DNA of 64,000 nt from Acidimicrobiaceae bacterium (GCA_003141095.1 PLKM01000031.1:28020-92019); one strand, 5' to 3'; positions 29,055 to 38,586 are shown, counted from the stretch's first letter. Notes: generated by a model not told the origin, from the letters alone. Numbers and translations: made by a program.

Positions 29055-30367
29055 ACCCGCACCCCCTCCAAGTCCGTTCCGTGGCTCGCCACGATGTCAC
29101 ATTCAACCATCGAGCCCACGCTAAGTGACGAATCAACCATGACGATGCCATCAATTTCTGGGCACTCTCGGACACTACGTCCAACTCCGGGCGAGTCGAT
29201 CAGTAGCCGCTGGCGGGTGCCCACGAGCGCGTCACGGCGCCGGGCGGTGATGGAGTCCTGCAGCTCACTGACCTCACGAAGGCGCTCGAGCGCCAGTTCG
29301 TGCGGCACCTGACCCTCGAGGTCGTTGGCGTAGGTTCCTTCCTCGCGAGAAAAGGTGAAGAATCCAGCCCAGTCTAGTTGCGCCTCTTCGACGAACTCCA
29401 GGAGTTCGCGCTGGTCGTCCTCGCTCTCGCCCGGGTACCCCAGGATGAACGATGAGCGGAACGTTGCGTCGGGATCGGCCGCGCGGATTGCTTCGATTCG
29501 CTCGAGGAACCTGCTCGAGTCACCCCAGCGACGCATGGCGCGAAGCATCGAGCGCGAGGCGTGCTGCAACGAGAGGTCGAAATAGGGGACGCCGGTCTCG
29601 AGGATCGTCTCGATGAGACCACTCGTGAGACCCGAGGGGTAGAGGTACAAGAGACGGACTCGCTCGATCTCGCGGCTCAGTGTCCTCGTAAGGTCGATCA
29701 GCGGTTGCGTCCCTCCCTCGTCGAGCACCTCGACGGCTTCGCCCCTGCCCGCGCGTCGGCGGTCGTGACCCCAACTCGCGAGGTCTTGGGCGATGAGCAC
29801 CAACTCCTTGACGCCGCCTTCAACGAGCGCACGAGCTTCGCTCAGAATCTCATCGGTCGAGCGCGATCGTTGGTCGCCGCGAAAGGACGGGATCGCGCAG
29901 AACCCGCAGCGACGATCGCAGCCCTCGGCAATCTTGACGTACGCCCACGGCGTGCTGGTCTTCGGCCGCGGCAAGTTCAAGAGGTCGAACGAAGGAGTCG
30001 GTCGCTTGCGCAACGTCACCGGCGTCGAGGGCGTCGAGAGGGAGTCGGTCAGACTCTCACCAAAGCCTGCGACGAGGTCGACCTCGGGTAGCGCCGCGGA
30101 GAGCTCGTCGCCGTAACGCTCGGCCATGCATCCGGTGACGACGAGTCGCGCGCCGCGGTGCTTGCGATCAGCGAGTTCCAGCACCGTTTCAATTGATTCT
30201 TCGCGCGCCGCTTCAATGAACGCGCACGTATTGGCAACGACTAAATCTGCCTCTTCGGCGCAGGTCGCGAGGTCGTAGCCCTGGGACTCCAAGAGTCCCG
30301 CCAATTTGTCAGAGTCCACGTGGTTCTTGGGGCATCCCAGTGTCTCGATCCAGTACCGCAAGAACAT
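29051..30367 (-). CDS. rimO: Ribosomal protein S12 methylthiotransferase
   Basis: ETLGCPKNHVDSDKLAGLL, radical SAM CDRRCGFCAIPSFRG, SSFILGYPGES. Confidence 0.94.
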   Translation of the reverse strand: MFLRYWIETLGCPKNHVDSDKLAGLLESQGYDLATCAEEADLVVANTCAFIEAAREESIETVLELADRKHRGARLVVTGCMAERYGDELSAALPEVDLVAGFGESLTDSLSTPSTPVTLRKRPTPSFDLLNLPRPKTSTPWAYVKIAEGCDRRCGFCAIPSFRGDQRSRSTDEILSEARALVEGGVKELVLIAQDLASWGHDRRRAGRGEAVEVLDEGGTQPLIDLTRTLSREIERVRLLYLYPSGLTSGLIETILETGVPYFDLSLQHASRSMLRAMRRWGDSSRFLERIEAIRAADPDATFRSSFILGYPGESEDDQRELLEFVEEAQLDWAGFFTFSREEGTYANDLEGQVPHELALERLREVSELQDSITARRRDALVGTRQRLLIDSPGVGRSVRECPEIDGIVMVDSSLSVGSMVECDIVASHGTDLEGVRV

Positions 30368-30381
30368 CTCCTCTTTACATG

Positions 30382-30506
<125 letters not shown>

Positions 30507-30873
30507 CGGCAGATTTATCTTAGTAAATAGGAGTTGGTGGGGGTAATTCTTTTATTTTCCCGAAAAGGACACCCTTGCGCGACGCTCACGCGATGTCTGT
30601 GGCGCCGCTCGGGGAAGTACTGCGGATTGCGTGGTGCGACGAGTCCGGACCACCCGCGACCCATCGATCCACGAAGAGAGCAGACGTTCTCGACGTTTCG
30701 ACGATTTCGCTCACTTTCGGGTGACGACGTTGAAAGACGCTCGCGTCGCGTTTGCTCATAACGCGTCTCATCAGATCGAGTCTCACGAAAATGGAGCACT
30801 GATCGAAACTGGCACACCCGCACAGCTGAGTGCCAACCCAGCGAGAGACGGGGAAGTTGGCTGAGCGAGTGCG

Positions 30874-31338
30874 CTAGGAGGCCTGCGCGTGCAGATCGGG
30901 CAACTGCAGCACGAGGTCGAAGAGTTCCTGGTCGCGGTCCCACGTCAAGAGCTCGCGCACTTGCTCTAGCGGCAACCACACCAATTCGTCGACCTCTTCG
31001 TTGGGAGCGAACTCGCCCTCGTTCACCGACATGAGATAGTACGCAACGATCTTGGGCTTACCCTTGCGGTGCGTGTAGTTCGTCGTGCCGACGAACCTGA
31101 CGACTCGACAGAACATGCCGGTCTCTTCGACGACCTCGCGCAGCGCCGCTTGTTCGAACGTCTCACCCGCGTCGAGTTTGCCCTTGGGGAACGTCCAATC
31201 ACCGCGGGCCTCGCGGTAGATGCACGCGATTTCCACCCGACCGCCCAGAACAAAACGATGCACGATCCCGCCCGCCGCTCGAATGAGATCATTCGGTGCG
31301 TCCTTGGGAATAATCAGTTCACCGCTCAAGAGGTACAC
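30874..31338 (-). CDS. NUDIX hydrolase
   Basis: Nudix box GKLDAGETFEQAALREVVEETG. Confidence 0.92.
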   Translation of the reverse strand: MYLLSGELIIPKDAPNDLIRAAGGIVHRFVLGGRVEIACIYREARGDWTFPKGKLDAGETFEQAALREVVEETGMFCRVVRFVGTTNYTHRKGKPKIVAYYLMSVNEGEFAPNEEVDELVWLPLEQVRELLTWDRDQELFDLVLQLPDLHAQAS

Positions 31339-31411
31339 GTCGCTAACCGTAGGGGGAAAGTCATGGCTCTAAATGTCATATCACGAAGAGTTTGCCAAGA
31401 ATTCACCTACG

Positions 31412-31417
31412 TAGAGT
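31412..31417 (+). promoter_or_regulatory. Putative -10 (TAGAGT) 7 nt before TauE ATG
   Basis: TAGAGT-AGTAAGG-ATG. Confidence 0.4.
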
Positions 31418-31424
31418 AGTAAGG

Positions 31425-32192
31425 ATGTTTGCCACCGCTCTTCCACTTTTCTGGCGACTTGCCATCTTTCTTTTGGCGGGTGTCGGAGCGGGCATCGCCA
31501 ACGGCATCGCCGGGGGCGGCACGTTCATAACGTTTCCCACCCTGCTCGCCACTGGCATTCAGGCTCTCCAGGCGAACGTCTCGACCTCGGTCGGCGTGCT
31601 GCCGAGCTATCTGGGCGGCATCAGGGGATTTCGCCATCAGATAGGCGGCCACGCCAAGCTCGTGCGTTCGCTGATTCCGTCGTGCCTCTTGGGCGCGTCG
31701 CTCGGCTGCGTTCTCTTGCTCACGGCATCGCCCGGAACTTTCCGGGCCGTCGTTCCCTGGCTGATCGGCGCCGGGACCCTGCTCTTTGCCCTCGCACCTC
31801 GGATCACGAAACGACTCGCCCATATCGATCACGCCCATCCCGGGCGGCGATGGACTCTCTACATCGGCGTCTTCATCGTCTCGATTTACGGGGGGTATTT
31901 TGGGGCGGGACTCGGAATTTTGCTGCTCGCGATCATGGCCATCACCCTGCCCTTCGAGATGCCAGAGCTTCAGGGGCTGCGCAACCTGCTGTCGCTCATT
32001 ATCAACACTTGTGCCGCGATCATCTTCATATTCCGCGGTCATCTAGCCCTGGACGCGGTGTACATGTTGTTGATTGGCACGTTGATCGGCGGCTGGCTCG
32101 GGACGCTGCTCATCCAGCGTCTTTCACCAAAAGTGGTGCGAATACTCATCATTCTGATCGGAGCCGCCACCACCGTTCGCCTGGCCTGGTGA
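31425..32192 (+). CDS. TauE/SafE family sulfite exporter-like permease
   Basis: GAGIANGIAGGGTFITFPTLLATGIQALQANVSTSVGVLPSYLGG and multiple TM segments. Confidence 0.9.
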   Translation: MFATALPLFWRLAIFLLAGVGAGIANGIAGGGTFITFPTLLATGIQALQANVSTSVGVLPSYLGGIRGFRHQIGGHAKLVRSLIPSCLLGASLGCVLLLTASPGTFRAVVPWLIGAGTLLFALAPRITKRLAHIDHAHPGRRWTLYIGVFIVSIYGGYFGAGLGILLLAIMAITLPFEMPELQGLRNLLSLIINTCAAIIFIFRGHLALDAVYMLLIGTLIGGWLGTLLIQRLSPKVVRILIILIGAATTVRLAW

Positions 32193-32219
32193 CCAGTGGC
32201 AGAATCTCGATAATTTCAC

Positions 32220-32225
32220 TAAGAT
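32220..32225 (+). promoter_or_regulatory. Putative -10 (TAAGAT) 7 nt before DUF4395 ATG
   Basis: TAAGAT-TTATCGA-ATG. Confidence 0.4.
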
Positions 32226-32232
32226 TTATCGA

Positions 32233-32736
32233 ATGAAGAAATTATTCTCATTCCCCAACCCCGTGAACGATGCGTCGGCCCGCACGGTCGCTCTCGGCGT
32301 GGTCACGATGTCGGTGGTCGCCTTTTTCACCAATCAGGCGTGGATTCTCGTCCCCCTGACGTACGGTTTTCTCGCCCGCGTGGCGACGGGTCCCACTCTT
32401 TCCCCACTCGGCCAGTTCGCGGTTCGCGTCTCGGGTCCTCGTATTACGGCGTGGCAGCGCTTCGTGCCGGGCCCGCCCAAGCGTTTCGCCCAAGGCATCG
32501 GTGCGGTGCTCACCGTGGCGGCGACCAGCGTGTGGCTGCTCGACAGCTGGTCGGTGGCTCGCTGGATCTTGCTACCGCTGATAGCTGCGGCGTCGCTCGA
32601 AGGGTTCCTCGGATACTGCCTGGGTTGCACCATCTTTGGCTGGCTCATACGCGCCGGACTCGTGCCCGAGTCAATCTGCGTCGAATGCGGGGATCTCTCC
32701 GCTCGCTACGCCGCGGCGGGCTACCCCCAAAGTTAA
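32233..32736 (+). CDS. DUF4395 family membrane protein
   Basis: FPNPVNDASARTVALGVVTMSVV...TYGFLARVATGPTLSPLGQFAVRV...PGPPKRFAQGIGAV. Confidence 0.8.
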   Translation: MKKLFSFPNPVNDASARTVALGVVTMSVVAFFTNQAWILVPLTYGFLARVATGPTLSPLGQFAVRVSGPRITAWQRFVPGPPKRFAQGIGAVLTVAATSVWLLDSWSVARWILLPLIAAASLEGFLGYCLGCTIFGWLIRAGLVPESICVECGDLSARYAAAGYPQS

Positions 32737-32797
32737 GAGTTATCTAACAGTTGTGTGAAGATTTTTCTTCACCTCGCCGCGAGGACCCACTCTTTCC

Positions 32798-32803
32798 TAG
32801 GCT
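32798..32803 (+). promoter_or_regulatory. Putative -10 (TAGGCT) 6 nt before S53 peptidase ATG
   Basis: TAGGCT-GGAAGA-ATG. Confidence 0.5.
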
Positions 32804-32809
32804 GGAAGA

Positions 32810-35197
32810 ATGCGACGCCCCTCACGCCTCTCAACGCTCACCCTGGTAGGACTCAGCATGACCATGGCCGCGTTCACCCTCGCGGTGACGCCAGCGCTCG
32901 CCAGCGAGCCCCGCGTCGTCGTCGCCGGGGTTTCGCCGGTCCCTTCCGCGGACAAGGTCGTCAACCGCGCGATCACCGCCTCCTTTGACGTCGTCTTACG
33001 CCAGCCCCACGAGGCCGCGCTCACGTCGTACATCGCGAGCCTCTCCGATACCGCCTCGCCCGACTACCACCACTACCTGACACCCGCCCAGTTCGCAAAG
33101 GATTTTGGCGCGACGGCCTCGTCGGTCTCCTCGGTGCGTTCCTATCTTTCCGGGTACGGCTTGAGGGTGGGGGGGCTGAGCAAGGGCCACGTCTTGTTGC
33201 ACGTCAAGGGTCTGACCACTGACATCGCTCGCGCCTTTGACGCTTCGGTCGAAACCGTTCGCACCAGTGACGGGGTCTTGGCGGCGCAGTTCACGGCGAA
33301 GGCGACGATTCCCTCTTCACTCGCGCGCGACGTCACGAGCGTCGACGGTCTCTCGACGGTGACGTCGCCGTCCACTCCGGCAATCGTTTCGCACGCCGCC
33401 TCGCGCTCGACGACCGCCCAGGCTTGCCCCTCGGCGGGCAGCGGCACCGGCACCACACCGAACTCGCTCGGTGGTTACACCGTCCAGCAGCAGGCGCAGC
33501 TCTACGGGCTCAGCACCGCCTACGCGAGCGGGGACACCGGCGTCGGCCAAACGATCGCCGTCTACGAGCTCGGCCAGTACGACCAGAGCGACTTGGGTGT
33601 CTTCTTCACGTGTTACGCACTGACCCCGTCGATCACGCCCATCACCGTCGACAGCGGCATTTCAGCGGGCTACAACGTAGGGTCCAGCGCTGAAGAAGCG
33701 ACGCTCGACGTCGAGGAGTCGGCGGCGCTGGCTCCGGGCGCGACCATCGACGTGTACGAGGGTCCAAACTCCGCGAACGGCCCGACCGACATCTACCAGC
33801 AGATCGCCGACAACAACACCGCGACGATCGTCACCACGTCGTGGGGCACGTGCGAAGGCGATCCGAGCGGCGACGCCACCGCCGAGCAGGCGATCTTTGA
33901 ACAGATGGCCGCCCAGGGCCAGACCGTGGTCGCGGCGGCGGGCGACAGCGGATCCTCGGACTGCGCCGCCAATTCCGACGGGTTCGCGCCCAAGAATTTG
34001 GCCGTTGACGACCCGGCCTCACAGCCCTTCGTGACGGGCGTCGGTGGTCTGAGCATCTCCAGCATCAGCCCCTTCGCCGAGACGGTCTGGAACGCGGGCA
34101 CGGGCAGCGGCGGTGCCGGCGGCGGCGGTGCATCGACGCTGTGGTCACGCCCCTCGTGGCAGAGCGCACCCGGGATCACCGCGGCTGACACCATGCGCAT
34201 GGTGCCGGACCTCTCGGTGATGGCCGATCCGAACACTGGCTTCATCGAGTACTTCACCGGCTCGGACGGTGGACTTTGTCACCGAACTTGCGGAGCTGGT
34301 TGGAGCAGCATTGGCGGAACGTCCATTGGCTCGCCGCTCGTCAGCTCGCTCGTCGCGGTCGCCGCGCAGTCGTGCGCGGTGAGCCGTCTCGGTTTCATCA
34401 ATCCGACGCTCTACTCCATGGCCACCGCCGGCGTCGGATTCAATGACGTCACGACCGGCAACAACGACCTCTACAACGCCGGCGGCTACGGCGCCGGCGT
34501 CGGCTACGACATGGCGTCGGGGCTCGGCAGCCCCGACGGCCCTGCCTTCATCGACGGTCTGTGCCCGGCGAAGCTGGATGCGGCCAAGAGCGCGTTCACG
34601 ACGTCGAGCCAGAGTCCACCGATCAATTCCCCCGCAACCATCACCGCCGTCTTGAGGAACTCGAGCTCCACGCCAGTTGCCAACGCGATGGTCGACCTGA
34701 GCGCAACGGCAGCCTCCGGCACGATCGTGATTGACGGCGACGCAAGCAGCACCACCAGCGCGGGCGCGGCGACGTACCAGGCCAACTCGAATTCGTCGGG
34801 CACGGCGAGTTTTACCGTGACCTCGAACACCGCGGGCCCCGTCGTCGTGACCATCACCTACGCGAGCGCAACCCTGTACACCACGACGTTGAACTTCACT
34901 GCAGCGGCATCGACAACGCGCGCACCGGGCAAACCCACCATCCGGAGCCTCCGGCCGTTGGCCGGCGGATTCAAGCTCGTGGTGGCCCCGCCAGCTTCGA
35001 ACGGCGGAAGCGCCATCACCCTGTATCAATACTCAATCAACTCGGGAAAGACGTGGTCCAACATCTCGAGAGCGGCCCGCAGCGTCACCGTGGGCCATCT
35101 GAGCAAGGTCCGCACGTACGTCGTCGTGGTGCGCGCACGAAACGTGGTGGGTACCGGAGCCACATCCGCGGCGTCGCGGGTGACGACACTTGCGTAG
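32810..35197 (+). CDS. Secreted S53 (sedolisin/kumamolisin-type) peptidase with C-terminal FN3-like domain
   Basis: Signal peptide, pro-kumamolisin region (YHHYLTPAQFAKDFG), EEATLDVEESAALAPGATIDVYEG, AAAGDSGSSD, SSIGGTSIGSPLVSSL, C-terminal APGKPTIRSLRPLAGGFKLVVAPPASNGGSAITLYQYSINSG. Confidence 0.93.
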   Translation: MRRPSRLSTLTLVGLSMTMAAFTLAVTPALASEPRVVVAGVSPVPSADKVVNRAITASFDVVLRQPHEAALTSYIASLSDTASPDYHHYLTPAQFAKDFGATASSVSSVRSYLSGYGLRVGGLSKGHVLLHVKGLTTDIARAFDASVETVRTSDGVLAAQFTAKATIPSSLARDVTSVDGLSTVTSPSTPAIVSHAASRSTTAQACPSAGSGTGTTPNSLGGYTVQQQAQLYGLSTAYASGDTGVGQTIAVYELGQYDQSDLGVFFTCYALTPSITPITVDSGISAGYNVGSSAEEATLDVEESAALAPGATIDVYEGPNSANGPTDIYQQIADNNTATIVTTSWGTCEGDPSGDATAEQAIFEQMAAQGQTVVAAAGDSGSSDCAANSDGFAPKNLAVDDPASQPFVTGVGGLSISSISPFAETVWNAGTGSGGAGGGGASTLWSRPSWQSAPGITAADTMRMVPDLSVMADPNTGFIEYFTGSDGGLCHRTCGAGWSSIGGTSIGSPLVSSLVAVAAQSCAVSRLGFINPTLYSMATAGVGFNDVTTGNNDLYNAGGYGAGVGYDMASGLGSPDGPAFIDGLCPAKLDAAKSAFTTSSQSPPINSPATITAVLRNSSSTPVANAMVDLSATAASGTIVIDGDASSTTSAGAATYQANSNSSGTASFTVTSNTAGPVVVTITYASATLYTTTLNFTAAASTTRAPGKPTIRSLRPLAGGFKLVVAPPASNGGSAITLYQYSINSGKTWSNISRAARSVTVGHLSKVRTYVVVVRARNVVGTGATSAASRVTTLA

Positions 35198-35314
35198 TTT
35201 CTTCGGTACTTCACAGGAGTTTCCAACGAGGGCACTCTCTTCGAACAATGACCACCTCTAGACTTTGATGAGGAGCACGCTCAAGAATTACCGGCGATCC
35301 AACCTCTACAAAGG

Positions 35315-37378
35315 ATGCGCGTGAAGTTTCGACGAGCCGCATTGGTGGCGAACATAGTGTTGGTCGGATCGACTCTGCCGGTCGTCCTGCTTCCGGTCGC
35401 GACGCCGAACTCCGGCGCGGCGCTTCCCCTGTACCAGTTCGTGAACTCCGGCACCGGCCCGCTGCCGTGGAACGCGGTCTCCTTCGAGAGCGCAATCGAT
35501 AACACGAAGATGCTGGGCAGTCCCCACGCGGTGAGCCAGGTTGGTGAAGCCGCGCTGACCTATCGAATGGCCAACTCCCAAATTGGTCTCTACGTGGCGA
35601 ACGCCACCGGGGCTTCGACGTGGACCAACGTCTCGACGCTCGTCGATACACCCACCCCGGCGTCGGACCCCATTCCCTTTTTTGACCCGATGGGACTGCT
35701 GGACATCCTCTACGTGAGTACGTCGAATCACCTCATCTTGTTGTCGACCAACAGCGCCCGCGCTCCGAGGACCGACAAGATCGGCGAACCGGCGCCGTGG
35801 CATCCTTGGATTAGCACCGACCTGACGCTGGAGACCGGGGTCGGCGTGGCGACCGGCCTGCCCAGTGTGCACGTGAGCGGTTTCAACGGATTCATTGCTT
35901 TTCGATCGCTGACCGACGCCGCCGAAGTGATCCCTCTCAACTGGATACTCGGCCAACGTGTTCCTTCGCTGAGTAGCGGAGCCGTCAATGTCTCGAGCGT
36001 CACATCGGTGGGCCCGATATCCAACGATCCCGTAGCCCTGCCCGAAACCGAAGGCGCCTTCGCCGCGACGACCGCCGCGGGGAGTCTCGAGGTCTTCGCG
36101 AATACCGGCACGACCACCAGTACGTGGAGCGCACAGAATCTCACCTCGTTGACGTCAGCGTCCGCGAGCGTCGGTGCTCTGGCCGTCGCGAGCACCGCCG
36201 TCACCACCTACGTCGCCGCACTCAACGCCAGCGGTGGCGTCGAACTCTACGCCACGCCTGACTCGACCTTCACTCCCCTGATCGCCGCGGCGCACGCCGC
36301 GGCGCCCGCACCTTCGACGTGGACGGCCGTCGGCGTCACGGCGAGCGCCACCGGTGCCCCGCCCCTCGACGGCACGATTTACATGAACGCGTCGCCAACC
36401 CAGCTATCGATTGCGGGCCAGGCGACGAACTGGGGCGACCTCTTCGTCTTAACGAGCACGATCGGCACCACCACGTGGAGCGCCACTGACGTTTCGGCGA
36501 CCGGCGGCACCTCGGCTCGAACCGTAGGACCCGGCGTCACCGGGATGACGATTGGCTCAACCCTCGACCTCTTCGCCGCGGGCGTGAGCTCACCTCCGCC
36601 TCAAGGGGTGGGTCTCTACGCAATACCCTCGAAGGACTGGGGTACCGCCATCACCAACGGCTGGCCCATCATCAGCGGCACCGGTGGACTGGGCACGCGA
36701 AGCGCGCCCTGGGTCGGGTTCACCTCGACGACGAATGTCGTCACGTCACCGGACTTTCTCATGGGCCAGAGCATCTACAACGCCCACAAACGAGTGACCT
36801 GGCTCTCTTTCTGGACCGTGAGCGGGCCGCTCGCGAACGAGCAGCAAACCCCGGCCACGTACTACAGCCACGGTTTCGCCGCCGGCGCGTGGGTCGCCAC
36901 CCAGATCGATCAGTATCGCAGCCTCGGCGTCGGGCTGAAGCCGGACTGGGTGATCTTTGACCCCGAGGGCTATCCGGACAACCACTCGGGCCTCGACGCC
37001 CCGGGGGGCTCGTCCCAAGCCACCATGGCCCTCTACGCCACCCACTGGACGTCGATGCTGAGCGGCTGGTCCAGCGGCATATCCTCGGTCGATCCGTCAT
37101 TGAAGGCCGGCGTCTACGCCTCACAGTCCGAGTACCGAAACTACGGACTCGTCAATCAGGCCATGCCGGTGTTCATGGCCGTGGCGTTCGCCCAGGGAGG
37201 ACCGGTACCGGTCGCCGGAGCGAGCGGGAGCAACGTGCGCGGCTTCATCGCCTTTGACGCCAGTTGCACCCCAACGTCCACCCTGAAGTCCCAAGAGTCG
37301 ACGTTGAAAAGCCCGCCCTGGTCGGGTCAGTTCAATACGCTCCAGTTCAATGCCGGCGTCTACTGCCCGCCGGCGTAG
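35315..37378 (+). CDS. Large secreted repeat protein (propeller-like) with C-terminal glycoside-hydrolase-like (TIM-barrel type) region
   Basis: Signal peptide; recurrent T/S-W-S/T repeats (ASTWTNVST, TSTWSAQNLT, PSTWTAVGVT, TTTWSATDVS); C-terminal LKPDWVIFDPEGYP...AGVYASQSEYR. Confidence 0.7.
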   Translation: MRVKFRRAALVANIVLVGSTLPVVLLPVATPNSGAALPLYQFVNSGTGPLPWNAVSFESAIDNTKMLGSPHAVSQVGEAALTYRMANSQIGLYVANATGASTWTNVSTLVDTPTPASDPIPFFDPMGLLDILYVSTSNHLILLSTNSARAPRTDKIGEPAPWHPWISTDLTLETGVGVATGLPSVHVSGFNGFIAFRSLTDAAEVIPLNWILGQRVPSLSSGAVNVSSVTSVGPISNDPVALPETEGAFAATTAAGSLEVFANTGTTTSTWSAQNLTSLTSASASVGALAVASTAVTTYVAALNASGGVELYATPDSTFTPLIAAAHAAAPAPSTWTAVGVTASATGAPPLDGTIYMNASPTQLSIAGQATNWGDLFVLTSTIGTTTWSATDVSATGGTSARTVGPGVTGMTIGSTLDLFAAGVSSPPPQGVGLYAIPSKDWGTAITNGWPIISGTGGLGTRSAPWVGFTSTTNVVTSPDFLMGQSIYNAHKRVTWLSFWTVSGPLANEQQTPATYYSHGFAAGAWVATQIDQYRSLGVGLKPDWVIFDPEGYPDNHSGLDAPGGSSQATMALYATHWTSMLSGWSSGISSVDPSLKAGVYASQSEYRNYGLVNQAMPVFMAVAFAQGGPVPVAGASGSNVRGFIAFDASCTPTSTLKSQESTLKSPPWSGQFNTLQFNAGVYCPPA

Positions 37379-37381
37379 ACG

Positions 37382-37387
37382 TAGTCT
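37382..37387 (+). promoter_or_regulatory. Putative -10 (TAGTCT) 6 nt before the coiled-coil gene GTG
   Basis: TAGTCT-GGGAAC-GTG. Confidence 0.5.
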
Positions 37388-37393
37388 GGGAAC

Positions 37394-37627
37394 GTGAGTA
37401 ACTCCAACGAAACCTCCGGCGACAAGTCCCAAGACCTGCGATCACGCCTGAAGCAGTTCGCCCAGCCTCTCGTTGACTCGATCGATACCCGCCTGCGCGA
37501 CCAGGTTGATCATCGCGTGGACGAGCGGGTCGACGCTTCGCTCTCGGCTCGACTCTCGGTCATTGAACGCGCGATCGCCGACTTGGACCGAGAACTGCGC
37601 GAACTGAAGGACCGGCTCGACTCTTAG
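37394..37627 (+). CDS. Small charged coiled-coil protein
   Basis: 77 aa, heptad-like RLSVIERAIADLDRELRELKDRLDS; matching leaderless promoter. Confidence 0.65.
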   Translation: MSNSNETSGDKSQDLRSRLKQFAQPLVDSIDTRLRDQVDHRVDERVDASLSARLSVIERAIADLDRELRELKDRLDS

Positions 37628-37743
37628 GTCTTACCGTTTGCGCCTTGTCGCTGTTGGCGGTCACGTCGAATCACGAAACGAACCGTCAGCACGGTCAGCA
37701 CCACCATGGCAACGATAAAAATTGAGAAGACCGCGACGAACAC
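37624..37743 (-). CDS. Small single-pass membrane protein, 39 aa (not in supplied ORF track)
   Basis: VFVAVFSIFIVAMVVLTVLTVRFVIRRDRQQRQGANGKT; TM then basic tail; TAGCGT-GGCACT-GTG upstream. Confidence 0.5.
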   Translation of the reverse strand: MFVAVFSIFIVAMVVLTVLTVRFVIRRDRQQRQGANGKT

Positions 37744-37749
37744 AGTGCC

Positions 37750-37755
37750 ACGCTA
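37750..37755 (-). promoter_or_regulatory. Putative -10 (TAGCGT) 6 nt before smORF GTG
   Basis: Minus strand TAGCGT-GGCACT-GTG. Confidence 0.4.
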
Positions 37756-37788
37756 GGCCGTGTTACAGGTCTGCGCAAGAGTTGTTCC

Positions 37789-38586
37789 ATGACCACCTTG
37801 ACAGATTCAACTCCGCGCTTTGTGGTCGACGCACTACGAGGCGAACGCCACCGCCGTCCGCTCGTGGACACCACGAGCGCCTCGGGTCTGCGCTCGATAC
37901 TCGAGGACGGCATCTTCGACGTCCTCGGCGGTGAACGGCTCGGCGCGCCGCTCGTCATTCGCGCATCATCGCTTCGCCAGCTCGGCCAAAGCACCGATAT
38001 CTCACTCTCCCCGTTCGCAAGAATTCGCGGAATCCTCGTGAATCAAATCCTTCGTCTGCTGAGCGTAGGTACCTCGGTGAAGTGTCCTTTCGACGACGCC
38101 CTTCGAGCGTGGCGTCTCGAAATCGGGTCCGGCGATCTGCTCGAGTACGTGGACCAGTTGGGCGGTGACGAACGGGCGCGACTCGAGACCGACGTGACCG
38201 CCCACTCGATCACCCTGGTGCGTTCACTCGGTCCGGTTCCCAGCCGCTGGCTTCCCCGCAGCGCCGTTCGCGCGACCCAGCAGCTGGGTGGGGGTGCGGT
38301 GATACTTCGCGACGTGATCGACCTCATGGTGGGCACCACCACCGGCGACGTCGCGAGCGTGGCCCTCTTTGACGTCACGACGTCGCCACTGGGTGAAGGC
38401 GCGGAACGCGCCATGCGCTATCACGCCCTCGTCCAGACTCTTCGAACGTCGCTCGTACCTCTTCGCACGTCAGCGTTCTCCACGGCCACCGGGGAGATGT
38501 GGTCGCTCGACGTCGACACCGAACTACTGGTGCGCAGTGCCCGCGAGGTTCTGGCGGCGCTCGAACTTCAACGAAGCGCATCATGA
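37789..38586 (+). CDS. Conserved-looking protein of unknown function
   Basis: 265 aa, codon-biased ORF, no signal peptide; ATGA overlap with the next gene; possible degenerate PD-(D/E)XK-like C-terminus. Confidence 0.75.
   Translation: MTTLTDSTPRFVVDALRGERHRRPLVDTTSASGLRSILEDGIFDVLGGERLGAPLVIRASSLRQLGQSTDISLSPFARIRGILVNQILRLLSVGTSVKCPFDDALRAWRLEIGSGDLLEYVDQLGGDERARLETDVTAHSITLVRSLGPVPSRWLPRSAVRATQQLGGGAVILRDVIDLMVGTTTGDVASVALFDVTTSPLGEGAERAMRYHALVQTLRTSLVPLRTSAFSTATGEMWSLDVDTELLVRSAREVLAALELQRSAS

Noticed and set aside
30510-30873. Gap between tRNA-Ser and NUDIX gene, considered for an SRP or other structured RNA
   Set aside because: No recognisable conserved loop (e.g. GGAAG/AGCAG pairing of SRP RNA) was found; ORFs in it look random.
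34145-35029. 294-aa minus-strand ORF
   Set aside because: Antisense to the sedolisin gene; no plausible domain.
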